From an uncultured Chloroflexota bacterium (GTDB lineage: Bacteria; Chloroflexota; Limnocylindria; Limnocylindrales; Limnocylindraceae): a stretch of DNA of 8,536 nt. Made by a program: the position numbers and the translations under genes. Numbering within the stretch: the first letter of the stretch is position 1; each line of letters begins with the position of its first letter. The stretch lies in assembly GCA_903847005.1 (NCBI GenBank), contig CAINCM010000053.1:1-8536 (forward strand). Direction: 5' to 3'. A model generated the notes under the pieces. It was not told the origin of the DNA and made no database searches. It was given only the letters and a program-made list of their open reading frames with translations. Shown here in pieces: positions 1 to 6,666 of this stretch.

Positions 1-1
1 C

Positions 2-634
2 ACGGCGCCGCCACGGAGTGGCGATCCGTCTGGCGCGGTCCCAGCGCGACTCGGCCTGCTGCCGCCACCGGAAGAGCCGGACGCGCTCGAAGCCTGGTAT
101 CTCAACCGCACGCCGTTCGATCGCGGTCCACTCGCCGGTGCCACGTGGCAGGGCGAGATCGATCGTGCCGTGCTCTGGCTCGATGCACTCCCATTCAGTG
201 GACGTGCGGTCGAGCTCGGCGCAGGGATCGGTTTCTGGACGGTGCTCCTCGCGTCTCGTGGCGAAGTGAGCGCGTACGACGCGCGCGAGGATCGACTCAC
301 GCGCGCACGGCAGCGACTCCTGGCACACGGACTCAAGGCGCACCTTCATCCGCGCGGCCTTCTCGACGGCCCTGAGGGTGAGCCTGCGGGGCTCGTGCTG
401 CTTCCGTTCGTGCTGAGTCAGCTTGCCGCGGAGCCGCGCGCGCAACAGGTGGAGGTGGCGCACAGCTGGCTCGCCAAAGGCGGACGCTTGGCGGTGATCG
501 ATCTTGCGCCGCCGAGCCTCGACCCCTCGACGCTGGAGCAGGCGACGAGCGAGATGCTCGGCGCACGGTTCAGTTCGATCGAATCAGAACCTCTCGGACG
601 TCACTTGATCCTGATCAGCGCGCTCGCGAAGTAG
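2..634 (+). CDS. Class I SAM-dependent methyltransferase, 5' end outside the window
   Basis: The reading frame is open from the left edge to a TAG at 632-634 (210 residues visible) and has no ATG, GTG or TTG before the GTG at 170. The true start therefore lies upstream, and a start at 170 would cut the protein just before motif I. The visible part has a linker ending in EAWYLNRTPFDRG (residues 30-42), then the glycine-rich SAM-binding motif VELGAGIGFWT at about 70-80. An acidic residue follows at the end of strand 2 (AYDARED, about 91-97). Later come LVLLPFVLSQL and GGRLAVIDL, in the places expected for strands 4 and 5 of the Rossmann fold. The order matches class I methyltransferases, but nothing identifies the substrate (small molecule, protein or RNA). 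It converges on the lipoprotein gene with a 20-base gap. The fold is well supported; the specific role is unknown. Confidence 0.82.
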   Translation, partial: TAPPRSGDPSGAVPARLGLLPPPEEPDALEAWYLNRTPFDRGPLAGATWQGEIDRAVLWLDALPFSGRAVELGAGIGFWTVLLASRGEVSAYDAREDRLTRARQRLLAHGLKAHLHPRGLLDGPEGEPAGLVLLPFVLSQLAAEPRAQQVEVAHSWLAKGGRLAVIDLAPPSLDPSTLEQATSEMLGARFSSIESEPLGRHLILISALAK

Positions 635-654
635 TGTGTCGTCAGCGGACGCTG

Positions 655-1041
655 CTATTCGTGCAGCACATGAGAGTCGAGCAGTCGATTGAGAAGCTCG
701 GCGATGCTCCCCGGAGTGAGCGCGGCGGGGCGCACTTCGGGAGAGCCTGAGACGGTGACGCCGAGGATCGGATCATCGCTGTTGCTCCCCGGATCGGCGG
801 GCGTGCCTGCCACCGCGGCAAGTTCCGCCATCTGGTCTGCGGGAAGCGTGATTCGCTCCTCATAGTCCCCGTGGGTCATGATGGTCTTGCCGTCGGCGTA
901 CACCTCGACGCGCTCCTCCATCCCGTTCGACCATGAGCGCGTGGCGGTGTAGAGCAGGCTCGCGCTCGGCTCCGGCGTGGAGGTGCAGCCACCGACAAAG
1001 AGCAGCGCGGCGAGCCCGAACGCAAGCGACCTCAGGTTCAT
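655..1041 (-). CDS. Small secreted lipoprotein, function unknown
   Basis: This 128-residue protein starts with a lipoprotein signal peptide: MNLR, a hydrophobic stretch, and the lipobox VGGC with the lipidated cysteine at residue 19. After cleavage it should be anchored on the outer face of the membrane. The mature part begins with a Ser/Pro linker (STPEPSAS). A likely beta-rich segment follows (SLLYTATRSWSNGMEERVEV, about 28-47), then LPADQMAELAAVAG (about 66-79), a short strand ILGVTVSG, and a C-terminal helix SIAELLNRLLDSH. This order of strands, an LPADxxAxLA helix, another strand and a final helix loosely recalls the emfourin-type protease-inhibitor fold, but that is a weak analogy. The frame stays open much further upstream, but only antisense to the next gene. 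The ATG at 1041 is chosen because the signal peptide begins there. No Shine-Dalgarno is visible, and a TATACT box lies 6 bases before the ATG, suggesting a leaderless mRNA. Confidence 0.8.
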   Translation of the reverse strand: MNLRSLAFGLAALLFVGGCTSTPEPSASLLYTATRSWSNGMEERVEVYADGKTIMTHGDYEERITLPADQMAELAAVAGTPADPGSNSDDPILGVTVSGSPEVRPAALTPGSIAELLNRLLDSHVLHE

Positions 1042-1047
1042 GCCCCA

Positions 1048-1055
1048 AGTATAGT
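1048..1055. promoter_or_regulatory. Symmetric -10 element shared by two divergent, probably leaderless genes
   Basis: The 8-base core AGTATAGT reads TATAGT on the plus strand (1050-1055) and TATACT on the minus strand (1053-1048), so overlapping -10 boxes face both ways. The plus-strand box ends 7 bases before the ATG at 1063, and the minus-strand box ends 6 bases before the ATG at 1041. With the usual distance from -10 box to start site, both transcripts would begin at or within a base or two of the start codon. No clear TTGACA-like -35 is seen on either side, and neither start has a Shine-Dalgarno sequence. The boxes are seen directly; promoter activity is inferred. Confidence 0.6.
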
Positions 1056-1062
1056 TGGCACC

Positions 1063-1713
1063 ATGAGAGAGCGTGATCGCGAGGAACTGGTGCTGTTGCA
1101 GGAGCAGCTCGCTCGGATGCGCGGCATGCTCGGGGCGTATTCGGCGCTCTTCTTCCGCCAGATCACGATCTGGGGCGTGGTCTCGCTGCTGATCCTCGCG
1201 CTCTCCGGCCTCAGTTCCGGCGCGCCGATCGGCTTCCTGCTCACGTTCGTTGTCCCGTTCGCGTTTCTCGAGGCCGGCTACACCTTCTACTACACGGTGT
1301 TCGCACGCAGGCACGCGGAGTTCATCGAACGGAGCATCAACGCGCGCTTCGGACGCACCGTGCTGCCGGCGCACCTGCTCGAATCGGCCTACTTCTATCC
1401 CCCAGACGCACCGAAGCTCTCCTTCCTCTCGTTCGCCCGGCTGAGCGGATACGGGAGCGTGATGACGATCGGCTACACCGTGGCGGCCGCCCTCCTCTGG
1501 GGGGCCGGACTCGACGAGGGCCTCGCCCAAGTCGCAGCAGGGGGGCTCGACCCGGCGCTCCTCTGGGCCGCGCTGATCTGGACGCTCGGCGTGACCGTCT
1601 ATCTCCTCTGGCACTTCCTCGCCAAGCGAGATGAGAAGCGCCTCCTCGCCCAACTGAAGGCTTCCTACCCAGATGCGCTACGCTCTCGGAGCAGCGCACG
1701 CAGGTCGCGCTGA
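1063..1713 (+). CDS. Integral membrane protein with four predicted transmembrane segments, function unknown
   Basis: I do not recognise this 216-residue protein. It opens with a charged, heptad-like helix (RERDREELVLLQEQLARMRGML, here described as residues 2-23) that could form a short coiled coil. Two close hydrophobic segments follow (about 35-51 and 55-80), then a cytosolic or periplasmic loop of about 50 residues with RRHAEFIERSINARFG and AYFYPPDAPK. Two more hydrophobic segments lie at about 131-149 and 165-187. The tail is strongly basic (SRSSARRSR). The two-plus-two arrangement around a conserved-looking loop is clear; no enzymatic motif is visible. The start is the ATG at 1063, just downstream of a TATAGT box and without a Shine-Dalgarno. 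It is divergent from the lipoprotein gene and lies 51 bases before korA on the same strand. Read-through into the kor operon is therefore possible but not shown. Confidence 0.75.
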   Translation: MRERDREELVLLQEQLARMRGMLGAYSALFFRQITIWGVVSLLILALSGLSSGAPIGFLLTFVVPFAFLEAGYTFYYTVFARRHAEFIERSINARFGRTVLPAHLLESAYFYPPDAPKLSFLSFARLSGYGSVMTIGYTVAAALLWGAGLDEGLAQVAAGGLDPALLWAALIWTLGVTVYLLWHFLAKRDEKRLLAQLKASYPDALRSRSSARRSR

Positions 1714-1749
1714 TACCCACACCTTCAGCGTGCAGCGGCGGCAGTTAGT

Positions 1750-1756
1750 GGAGGAG
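1750..1756 (+). promoter_or_regulatory. Strong Shine-Dalgarno deciding the korA GTG start
   Basis: GGAGGAG lies 8 bases before the GTG at 1765, which is good spacing for ribosome binding. It supports this GTG as the korA start. The 51-base gap (1714-1764) shows no convincing -10/-35 pair or terminator. KorA may therefore be transcribed from a promoter inside the upstream gene or by read-through. Confidence 0.75.
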
Positions 1757-1764
1757 TCGGCAGC

Positions 1765-3645
1765 GTGACCAGCCCAAAGAGCGGGACGAGCAGCACCGAG
1801 AACGTCACCCAGCTCGACCGAGTCACGATCCGATTCGCCGGCGACTCCGGCGACGGGATGCAGCTGACCGGGAGCCAGTTCACCGCCACCACCGCGCTCT
1901 TCGGCAACGACGTCTCCACGCTTCCGGACTTCCCTGCAGAGATCCGCGCGCCGGCCGGTTCGCTCCCCGGTGTCTCGGGATTCCAGATCAGCTTCTCGTC
2001 GGGCGATATCCATACGCCAGGCGACCGCCCCGATGTCTTGGTGGCGATGAACCCGGCCGCGCTGAAGGTGAACCTCGGCGACCTGGTGCCGGGCGGCGGA
2101 ATCATCGTCAACACGGATGCCTTCAACGACATCAATCTGCGCAAGGCGGGATACGTGGCGGACCCGTTGCACGACGGTTCGCTGAAGGGGTACAACCTCT
2201 TCGAGATCCCCATGTCCACCCTGGTTGCCCGTGCATGCGACGGACTCGGGCTCAGCAGCAAGCAGGTCGAGCTCACCAAGAACTTCTTCGCCCTCGGCGT
2301 CATGTTCTGGCTCTACGAGCGCTCCATGGCGGCGACCGAGAAGTGGATTGCGGAGAAGTTTGCGGGCAAGGACGCCATCGCCGAGGCGAACAAGCGCGCG
2401 CTGAACGCCGGGTACGCGTTCGGCGAGACAACGGAGATCTTCCATACGCACTATCGCGTCCCGGCCGCGAAGCTGAAGCCCGGAACCTACCGCAACATCA
2501 CAGGGAATGAGGCGACGGCGCTCGGATTCGTGACCGCGGCGAAGCTCGCCGAGCGCGATCTCTTCCTCGCCAGCTACCCGATCACGCCGGCGTCCGACAT
2601 CTTGCATCAGCTCTCTGGATACAAGCACCTCGGCATCAAGACGGTGCAGTCGGAAGACGAGATCGCGGCGATCGGTGCCGCCGTCGGAGCCGCCTACGGC
2701 GGTGCGATGGGGATGACCACCACCTCGGGTCCGGGCATGGCGCTGAAAGCGGAGATGCTCGGCCTTGCGGTGATGGTGGAGCTGCCGCTGGTGGTGGTGG
2801 ACGTGCAGCGCGCGGGCCCCTCCACGGGGATGCCGACCAAGACGGAGCAGGGCGATCTGTTGATGAGCATGTTCGGACGCAACTCGGACTCGCCGATCCC
2901 GGTGATCGCCCCGGCAACGCCAGTCGAGTGCTTCACGATGGCGATCGAAGCCTGGCGCATCGCACTCAAGCACATGACGCCGGTGGTCTACCTGAGCGAC
3001 GCCTTCCTCGCCACCGGCGCCGAGCCGTGGAAGATTCCGCAGATCAGCGAGATGCCGTCCATCGCGGTGAAGAACGCACCGGAGTCGCAGGGAGGATTCC
3101 GCCCGTATCAGCGCGATCCGGAAACCCTTGCGCGACCATGGGCGGTACCGGGCACCAAGGGCCTCGAGCATCGCATCGGCGGACTCGAGAAGCTCGACGA
3201 GCTGGGCACCGTGAGCTACGACCCTGACAACCACCACCGCATGATGCTGCTGCGCGCGGAGAAGGTGGCGCGTGTCGCGCGCGACATTCCTAAAACCGAA
3301 GTCTGGGGCGATCCAACGGGCGACCTGCTCATCCTCGGCTGGGGTTCCACCTACGGGTCGATTCGTTCGGCGGTCGAGCGCCTGCGCGAGCGCGGCAAGC
3401 GCGTCAGCCACGCGCACCTGCGCTACCTGAATCCGCTCCCTGACGATCTCGGCGAGATCCTCCGGGGCTTCCAGCGCGTCCTCCTCCCCGAGTTGAACCT
3501 CGGACAGCTGCGCATGCTGCTGCGCGCCAAGTACCTCGTGGACATCGTCGGCTTCAACCTCGTGCGCGGGAAGCCGTTCCAGATCGGCGAGATCGAAGCG
3601 AAGGCCGAGTCGCTCCTCGGCGAGAGTGTGGAGGTGGGCAGGTGA
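1765..3645 (+). CDS. korA: 2-oxoacid:ferredoxin oxidoreductase, fused gamma-alpha subunit (2-oxoglutarate type likely)
   Basis: KorA and KorB form a cytosolic enzyme that decarboxylates a 2-oxoacid, probably 2-oxoglutarate, to the acyl-CoA and passes two electrons to ferredoxin. This 626-residue subunit has the fused layout typical of Chloroflexota, actinobacterial and archaeal enzymes. A gamma domain comes first (about 20-230: [15 protein letters not shown], then [10 protein letters not shown]). The alpha domain starts near 243 with the hallmark YPITPASD (271-278). [29 protein letters not shown] and the substrate-pocket segment [18 protein letters not shown] (348-365) follow. The C-terminal CoA-side domain includes [12 protein letters not shown] (about 521-532) and HLRYLNPLP. 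In characterised relatives the arginine before GPSTG and the threonine of YPITP contact the substrate. The gene uses a GTG start with a strong Shine-Dalgarno and overlaps korB by 4 bases. 2-oxoglutarate is inferred from overall similarity to KorA; other 2-oxoacids cannot be excluded. Confidence 0.93.
   Translation: MTSPKSGTSSTENVTQLDRVTIRFAGDSGDGMQLTGSQFTATTALFGNDVSTLPDFPAEIRAPAGSLPGVSGFQISFSSGDIHTPGDRPDVLVAMNPAALKVNLGDLVPGGGIIVNTDAFNDINLRKAGYVADPLHDGSLKGYNLFEIPMSTLVARACDGLGLSSKQVELTKNFFALGVMFWLYERSMAATEKWIAEKFAGKDAIAEANKRALNAGYAFGETTEIFHTHYRVPAAKLKPGTYRNITGNEATALGFVTAAKLAERDLFLASYPITPASDILHQLSGYKHLGIKTVQSEDEIAAIGAAVGAAYGGAMGMTTTSGPGMALKAEMLGLAVMVELPLVVVDVQRAGPSTGMPTKTEQGDLLMSMFGRNSDSPIPVIAPATPVECFTMAIEAWRIALKHMTPVVYLSDAFLATGAEPWKIPQISEMPSIAVKNAPESQGGFRPYQRDPETLARPWAVPGTKGLEHRIGGLEKLDELGTVSYDPDNHHRMMLLRAEKVARVARDIPKTEVWGDPTGDLLILGWGSTYGSIRSAVERLRERGKRVSHAHLRYLNPLPDDLGEILRGFQRVLLPELNLGQLRMLLRAKYLVDIVGFNLVRGKPFQIGEIEAKAESLLGESVEVGR
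3630..3634 (+). promoter_or_regulatory. Shine-Dalgarno for korB inside korA
   Basis: GGAGG within the last codons of korA lies 7 bases before the korB GTG at 3642. It fixes the korB start at the GTGA overlap and suggests translation coupled to korA. Confidence 0.65.
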
Positions 3646-4673
3646 CGCAGAGCGAACTCCCCGTGCTGACCAAGAAGGACTTCGAGTCCGACCAGGATGT
3701 GCGCTGGTGCCCAGGCTGCGGCGACTACTCCATCTTGGCGCAGACGCAGAAGACCATGCCCGACTTCGGCGTCCCGAAAGAGAAGATCGTCTTCATCTCG
3801 GGGATCGGCTGCTCCGGTCGCCTTCCGTACTACATGAATACCTTCGGCTTCCACACCATCCACGGTCGCGCCGCCACCATCGCCACCGGCCTGAAGGGGG
3901 CCCGCCCCGACCTGATGGTCTGGGTGATCACGGGCGACGGCGACGCGCTCTCCATCGGCGGGAACCACCTGATCCACGCGATGCGCCGCAACGTGGACAT
4001 GAAGATGATCATGTTCAACAACCGCATCTACGGCCTCACCAAGGGCCAGGCGTCGCCGACGTCGCCGATCGGAAAGAAGACCAAGTCCACGCCGATGGGC
4101 ACGATCGAGACGCCGATCATCCCGCTCAACCTGGTCGCCGCCGCGGAGGCGAGCTTCATCGCACGTTCCGTCGACACGCACTCCGAGCACCTGCAGGAGA
4201 TGATGCACCGCGCCGGCGAGCACACTGGCGCGGCCTTCCTCGAGGTGCTGCAGAACTGCAACATCTTCAACGACGGCGCATGGCGCGACTTCACCGACAA
4301 GTCCGTCAAAGAGGACCGCATGTTGGTGCTGAAGCACGGCGAGCCGATGATCTTCGGCGCCGAGAAGAACAAGGGGATCCGACTGAACGGGCTGCAGCCG
4401 GAGGTGGTGACGATCGGCGAGAACGGCGTCAGCGTTGCGGATCTCTGGGTGCACGACGAAACCGATCCAGATGCGTCGCGCACGCAGATCTTGAGCCGCA
4501 TGTGGTGGCCGGACTTCCCCGTGCCGGTGGGCGTCTTCCGTCGCGTGCCACGACCCACGCACGATCAGCTCCTCGTCGAGCAGGTCGAGAGCGCGAAGGC
4601 GGCGCGCGCCGCCAAGGGCCCCGTCGACCTTCAGAAGCTCCTCGCCGCCGGGGAGACCTGGACGGTCTCGTGA
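3642..4673 (+). CDS. korB: 2-oxoacid:ferredoxin oxidoreductase, beta subunit (TPP and [4Fe-4S] binding)
   Basis: This 343-residue beta subunit carries the thiamine diphosphate and the single iron-sulfur cluster of the KorAB enzyme. WCPGCGD gives Cys23 and Cys26, IGCSGR gives Cys57, and LQNCNIF gives Cys206. The spacing agrees with the four cluster ligands known in the Sulfolobus enzyme. The TPP/Mg motif begins at [12 protein letters not shown] (98-109) and continues to [17 protein letters not shown]. The segment [19 protein letters not shown] is the family's usual TPP-pocket region. The C-terminal part (about 225-343) includes [13 protein letters not shown]. No additional ferredoxin domain is present, so the electron acceptor must be encoded elsewhere. 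It overlaps korA by GTGA and the next gene by GTGA. All key residues look intact. Confidence 0.94.
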   Translation: MTQSELPVLTKKDFESDQDVRWCPGCGDYSILAQTQKTMPDFGVPKEKIVFISGIGCSGRLPYYMNTFGFHTIHGRAATIATGLKGARPDLMVWVITGDGDALSIGGNHLIHAMRRNVDMKMIMFNNRIYGLTKGQASPTSPIGKKTKSTPMGTIETPIIPLNLVAAAEASFIARSVDTHSEHLQEMMHRAGEHTGAAFLEVLQNCNIFNDGAWRDFTDKSVKEDRMLVLKHGEPMIFGAEKNKGIRLNGLQPEVVTIGENGVSVADLWVHDETDPDASRTQILSRMWWPDFPVPVGVFRRVPRPTHDQLLVEQVESAKAARAAKGPVDLQKLLAAGETWTVS

Positions 4674-5107
4674 GCGGGGCGGCGCAGGGCGCGCCACACC
4701 TCTACATCCTCGCCGACGATCTGATCTGGGCGACGAGACTCGCCGGCCAGGGACGCACCCTCGGCGCCAGCGTCGTGACGCTCAACGGCAGCGGCGATCT
4801 CGATGCGCTCGTTGCGCGCGGCGCAATTGGCGGGAGCGACCTGATCGCCATCGACACCACGGCACGTGGATTCGACCCGGCGGCGGCGGTGCGTGCCGCG
4901 GCGAGTGTCGGGCGCACCCTCGCCCTCGCCCAGCACGACGATCCTGAACTTCGCGCCACGCTCCTCGAGGCCGGGGCGCTGCGCGTGATGCCGTACCGCG
5001 CGCTCTTCGAGCGCGGACATGCGATCCTCGCGGAGTTGCTTCACCTGCCGCTCCCCGCTCCGGGGAGCCTGGAGGCACCGAGCGGAAGTGGAGGGCTAAC
5101 GAGATGA
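4670..5107 (+). CDS. CheY-receiver-like small protein with incomplete active site
   Basis: This 145-residue protein has the alternating strand-helix pattern of a response-regulator receiver and no output domain. HLYILADDLIW places an acidic pair at Asp16-Asp17, as at the end of strand 1. DLIAIDTTARG places Asp62 at the position of the phosphoacceptor; 45 residues separate Asp17 and Asp62, against 44 in CheY. EAGALRVMPYR matches the GAxxxxxKPF end of strand 5, but methionine replaces the conserved lysine. The Thr/Ser after strand 4 is also not obvious (LALAQHDD). It could therefore be a degenerate receiver, or an unrelated Rossmann-like protein. The frame is open upstream as a shadow of korB. 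The GTG at 4670 is chosen because it forms the GTGA overlap with the korB stop and the receiver-like sequence starts right after it. No nearby Shine-Dalgarno is seen, so translation probably depends on korB. The C-terminal tail (about 127-145) is Pro/Gly/Ser-rich and likely disordered. Confidence 0.72.
   Translation: MSGAAQGAPHLYILADDLIWATRLAGQGRTLGASVVTLNGSGDLDALVARGAIGGSDLIAIDTTARGFDPAAAVRAAASVGRTLALAQHDDPELRATLLEAGALRVMPYRALFERGHAILAELLHLPLPAPGSLEAPSGSGGLTR
5090..5095 (+). promoter_or_regulatory. Shine-Dalgarno for the Xaa-Pro peptidase gene
   Basis: GGAGGG lies 8 bases before the ATG at 5104, inside the end of the receiver-like gene. It supports the start at the ATGA overlap. Confidence 0.65.
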
Positions 5108-6351
5108 GCGATCGAGCCGCAGAGATCAGCGCCGCGTACGCCGCCGCAACCCCGGGTCTCGGCGCCGGCCATGCGCTCGAGGCGCGCCTGATCGGCCCCG
5201 CCGCCTATGCCGCGCGACTCGTCGCCGCCCGCGATGCGGTGAACGATGCGGGCGTCGACGCCGCGCTGATCGGTTTCGGCGCGGACATGCGCTACCTCAT
5301 CGGCTACGCCGCCCCCGCGCTGGAGCGGCTCACGATGCTCGTCGTCCCTGCGCGCGGCGAGGCGACGCTGATCGTGCCGCGGCTCGAAGCGGGGATGGCC
5401 GGCGACGCACCGGCGATGCGCGGCGGCTCTGTCGCCACCGTCCCGTTCGGCGAAACGGACGATCCGTTCGCGCTCGTTGCCCGTGCCGTGCGCACGGGTG
5501 CCCGTGGCGGAGGCGCGCCGCTCAAGGTGGCGCTCTCGGACCGACTCTGGGCAACCTTTGTCCTTCGAATCGAGAGTGCACTCGCCGCAGGCAGCGGGCG
5601 TCCAGAGCTGCGACTCGCCTCAGAAGTGATCGGTCGGCTGCGCACCGTGAAGTCGGCGGAAGAGTCGGCACTCTTGCGCGCCGCAGGTCGCGCCGTCGAC
5701 AGCGTGGTGATGGCGATCACGAGCGGGAAGCTCGTGGGGAGGACGGAGAACGACGTGGCACGCGAGGTGCGCGAGCGGCTCACCGGTGCCGGCCACGAGG
5801 TTGCCTCGTTCGCCATCGTCGGCTCCGGGAAGAACTCCGCCTCGCCGCATCACGAGGCCTCATCCAAGGTGATCGAGGCGGGCGACGCGATCGTGTTGGA
5901 CATCGGCGGCCAGTTCGGCGGATACGGCTCCGACACCACGCGAACGATCTGGGTGACGGGACCGAACGGTGCCGTTCCGCCCACGGACGACTTCCTGCAC
6001 CGCTACGCGATCTTGAAGCGCGCGCATCAGGCGGCGACCGACCACGTGAAACCGGGCGTGAGCTGCGAGTCGGTCGACGCGGCGGCGCGTGCCGTCATCG
6101 ACGGCGCAGGTCTCGGCGAGCGCTTCTTCCACCGCACCGGCCACGGGATCGGGCTCGAGGAGCACGAGGATCCGTACATCGTGAAGGGGAATGCCACGAC
6201 GCTCGTGCCAGGGCACGCCTTCAGCATCGAGCCTGGGATCTACGTCGAAGGGTTGAACGGCGCGCGAATCGAGGACATCGTCCTCTGCGGCGACGCCGCG
6301 GTGGATCAACTGAACAACACGGGCCGCGACCTGTACGTGGTGCCGGGGTGA
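5104..6351 (+). CDS. M24B family Xaa-Pro aminopeptidase/dipeptidase
   Basis: This 415-residue cytosolic metallopeptidase should cleave peptide bonds next to proline, releasing the N-terminal residue (aminopeptidase P) or splitting dipeptides (prolidase). The N-terminal creatinase-like domain (about 30-175) includes ALIGFGADMRYLIGY. The pita-bread catalytic domain spans about 180-410. All five dinuclear-metal ligands are visible: Asp266 (VLDIGG), Asp277 (GSDTTRT), His347 (RTGHGIG), Glu376 (SIEPGIY) and Glu390 (ARIEDIV). Supporting histidines are in SASPHHE (249-250) and LEEHEDP (354). Length and motif order are normal for the family, and no signal peptide or membrane segment is present. Aminopeptidase and dipeptidase activity cannot be separated from sequence alone. 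It overlaps both neighbours by 4 bases, so it is translated as part of the kor operon. Confidence 0.92.
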   Translation: MSDRAAEISAAYAAATPGLGAGHALEARLIGPAAYAARLVAARDAVNDAGVDAALIGFGADMRYLIGYAAPALERLTMLVVPARGEATLIVPRLEAGMAGDAPAMRGGSVATVPFGETDDPFALVARAVRTGARGGGAPLKVALSDRLWATFVLRIESALAAGSGRPELRLASEVIGRLRTVKSAEESALLRAAGRAVDSVVMAITSGKLVGRTENDVAREVRERLTGAGHEVASFAIVGSGKNSASPHHEASSKVIEAGDAIVLDIGGQFGGYGSDTTRTIWVTGPNGAVPPTDDFLHRYAILKRAHQAATDHVKPGVSCESVDAAARAVIDGAGLGERFFHRTGHGIGLEEHEDPYIVKGNATTLVPGHAFSIEPGIYVEGLNGARIEDIVLCGDAAVDQLNNTGRDLYVVPG

Positions 6352-6662
6352 GCGACGCCCCCGCCTCCAACCCGCCGCAACAGCAGCAGAAGCAGGCGAC
6401 CGCCGCGCAGCTGCGCCGCATCGCAAAGGCGAGGCCATACGTTCCCATCCACGAGATTCGCCGAACATACGGACTTCCGGGCGACGAAGACCTGACGGTG
6501 AAGATCGCAACCCCGGATGGCGATGCATGGATCGGCCTTCCGCCGCGCGAGGCGAAGCTGGTCGAACAGCTCGTGCAGCAGGGTGAGATCGGCCTGATCT
6601 TCCATGAGATGCCGCGGGCGCGCGTGGTGCTCGGTCTTCACGGCTCCACGCTGCACGCGTAG
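6348..6662 (+). CDS. Small conserved-looking protein of unknown function
   Basis: I do not recognise this 104-residue soluble protein. It begins with a low-complexity Pro/Gln tail (NPPQQQQKQ, about 8-16). A basic helix (AQLRRIAKARP, about 20-30), IHEIRRTYGLPG, a strand-like DLTVKIATPDGDAWIGLPP (about 48-66), a helix (EAKLVEQLVQQG) and a final strand pair (IGLIFHEMPRARVVLGLHG) follow. This is a compact mixed alpha-beta pattern without cysteines, catalytic motifs or membrane segments. The GTG start at 6348 forms a GTGA overlap with the peptidase stop. Upstream Shine-Dalgarno potential is weak, so coupling is likely. The gene's reality rests on the overlap, on its being the last of four such junctions, and on a protein-like composition. 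It converges on the alkyltransferase gene with only 4 bases between stops. Confidence 0.7.
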   Translation: MSDAPASNPPQQQQKQATAAQLRRIAKARPYVPIHEIRRTYGLPGDEDLTVKIATPDGDAWIGLPPREAKLVEQLVQQGEIGLIFHEMPRARVVLGLHGSTLHA

Positions 6663-6666
6663 CCGA

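Noticed and set aside
18..375. Short plus-strand frames at the left edge (18-269, 145-375)
   Set aside because: They are out of frame with the methyltransferase, Ser/Arg/Thr-rich, and lack any motif; the frame starting at base 2 carries the SAM-binding motif.
643..654. Small hairpin CAGCG-GA-CGCTG between convergent genes as a terminator
   Set aside because: The loop is only 2 bases, the stem 5 pairs, and no T-run follows on either strand. It is too weak to call.
655..1653. A 332-codon version of the lipoprotein gene
   Set aside because: The extra N-terminal part is antisense to the membrane-protein gene and highly charged. The lipoprotein signal peptide starts at the ATG at 1041.
1714..1764. 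A promoter directly upstream of korA
   Set aside because: No TAnnnT box with reasonable spacing or -35-like hexamer stands out in this gap; only the Shine-Dalgarno is convincing.
1678..3417. Long minus-strand open frame antisense to korA (579 codons)
   Set aside because: It lies wholly opposite a clear korA, its protein is Arg/His/Val-rich low-complexity sequence without motifs, and such open antisense frames are common in GC-rich genes.
3423..4697. Long minus-strand open frame antisense to korB
   Set aside because: Same composition artefact; no domain pattern, and it conflicts with a well-supported korB carrying all cluster cysteines.
3626..5107. A single 493-codon plus-strand frame beginning inside korA
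   Set aside because: The first two thirds are an out-of-frame shadow of korB, rich in Arg and without protein-like pattern. Only the part from the GTG at 4670 is real, marked by the GTGA overlap and the receiver-like sequence.
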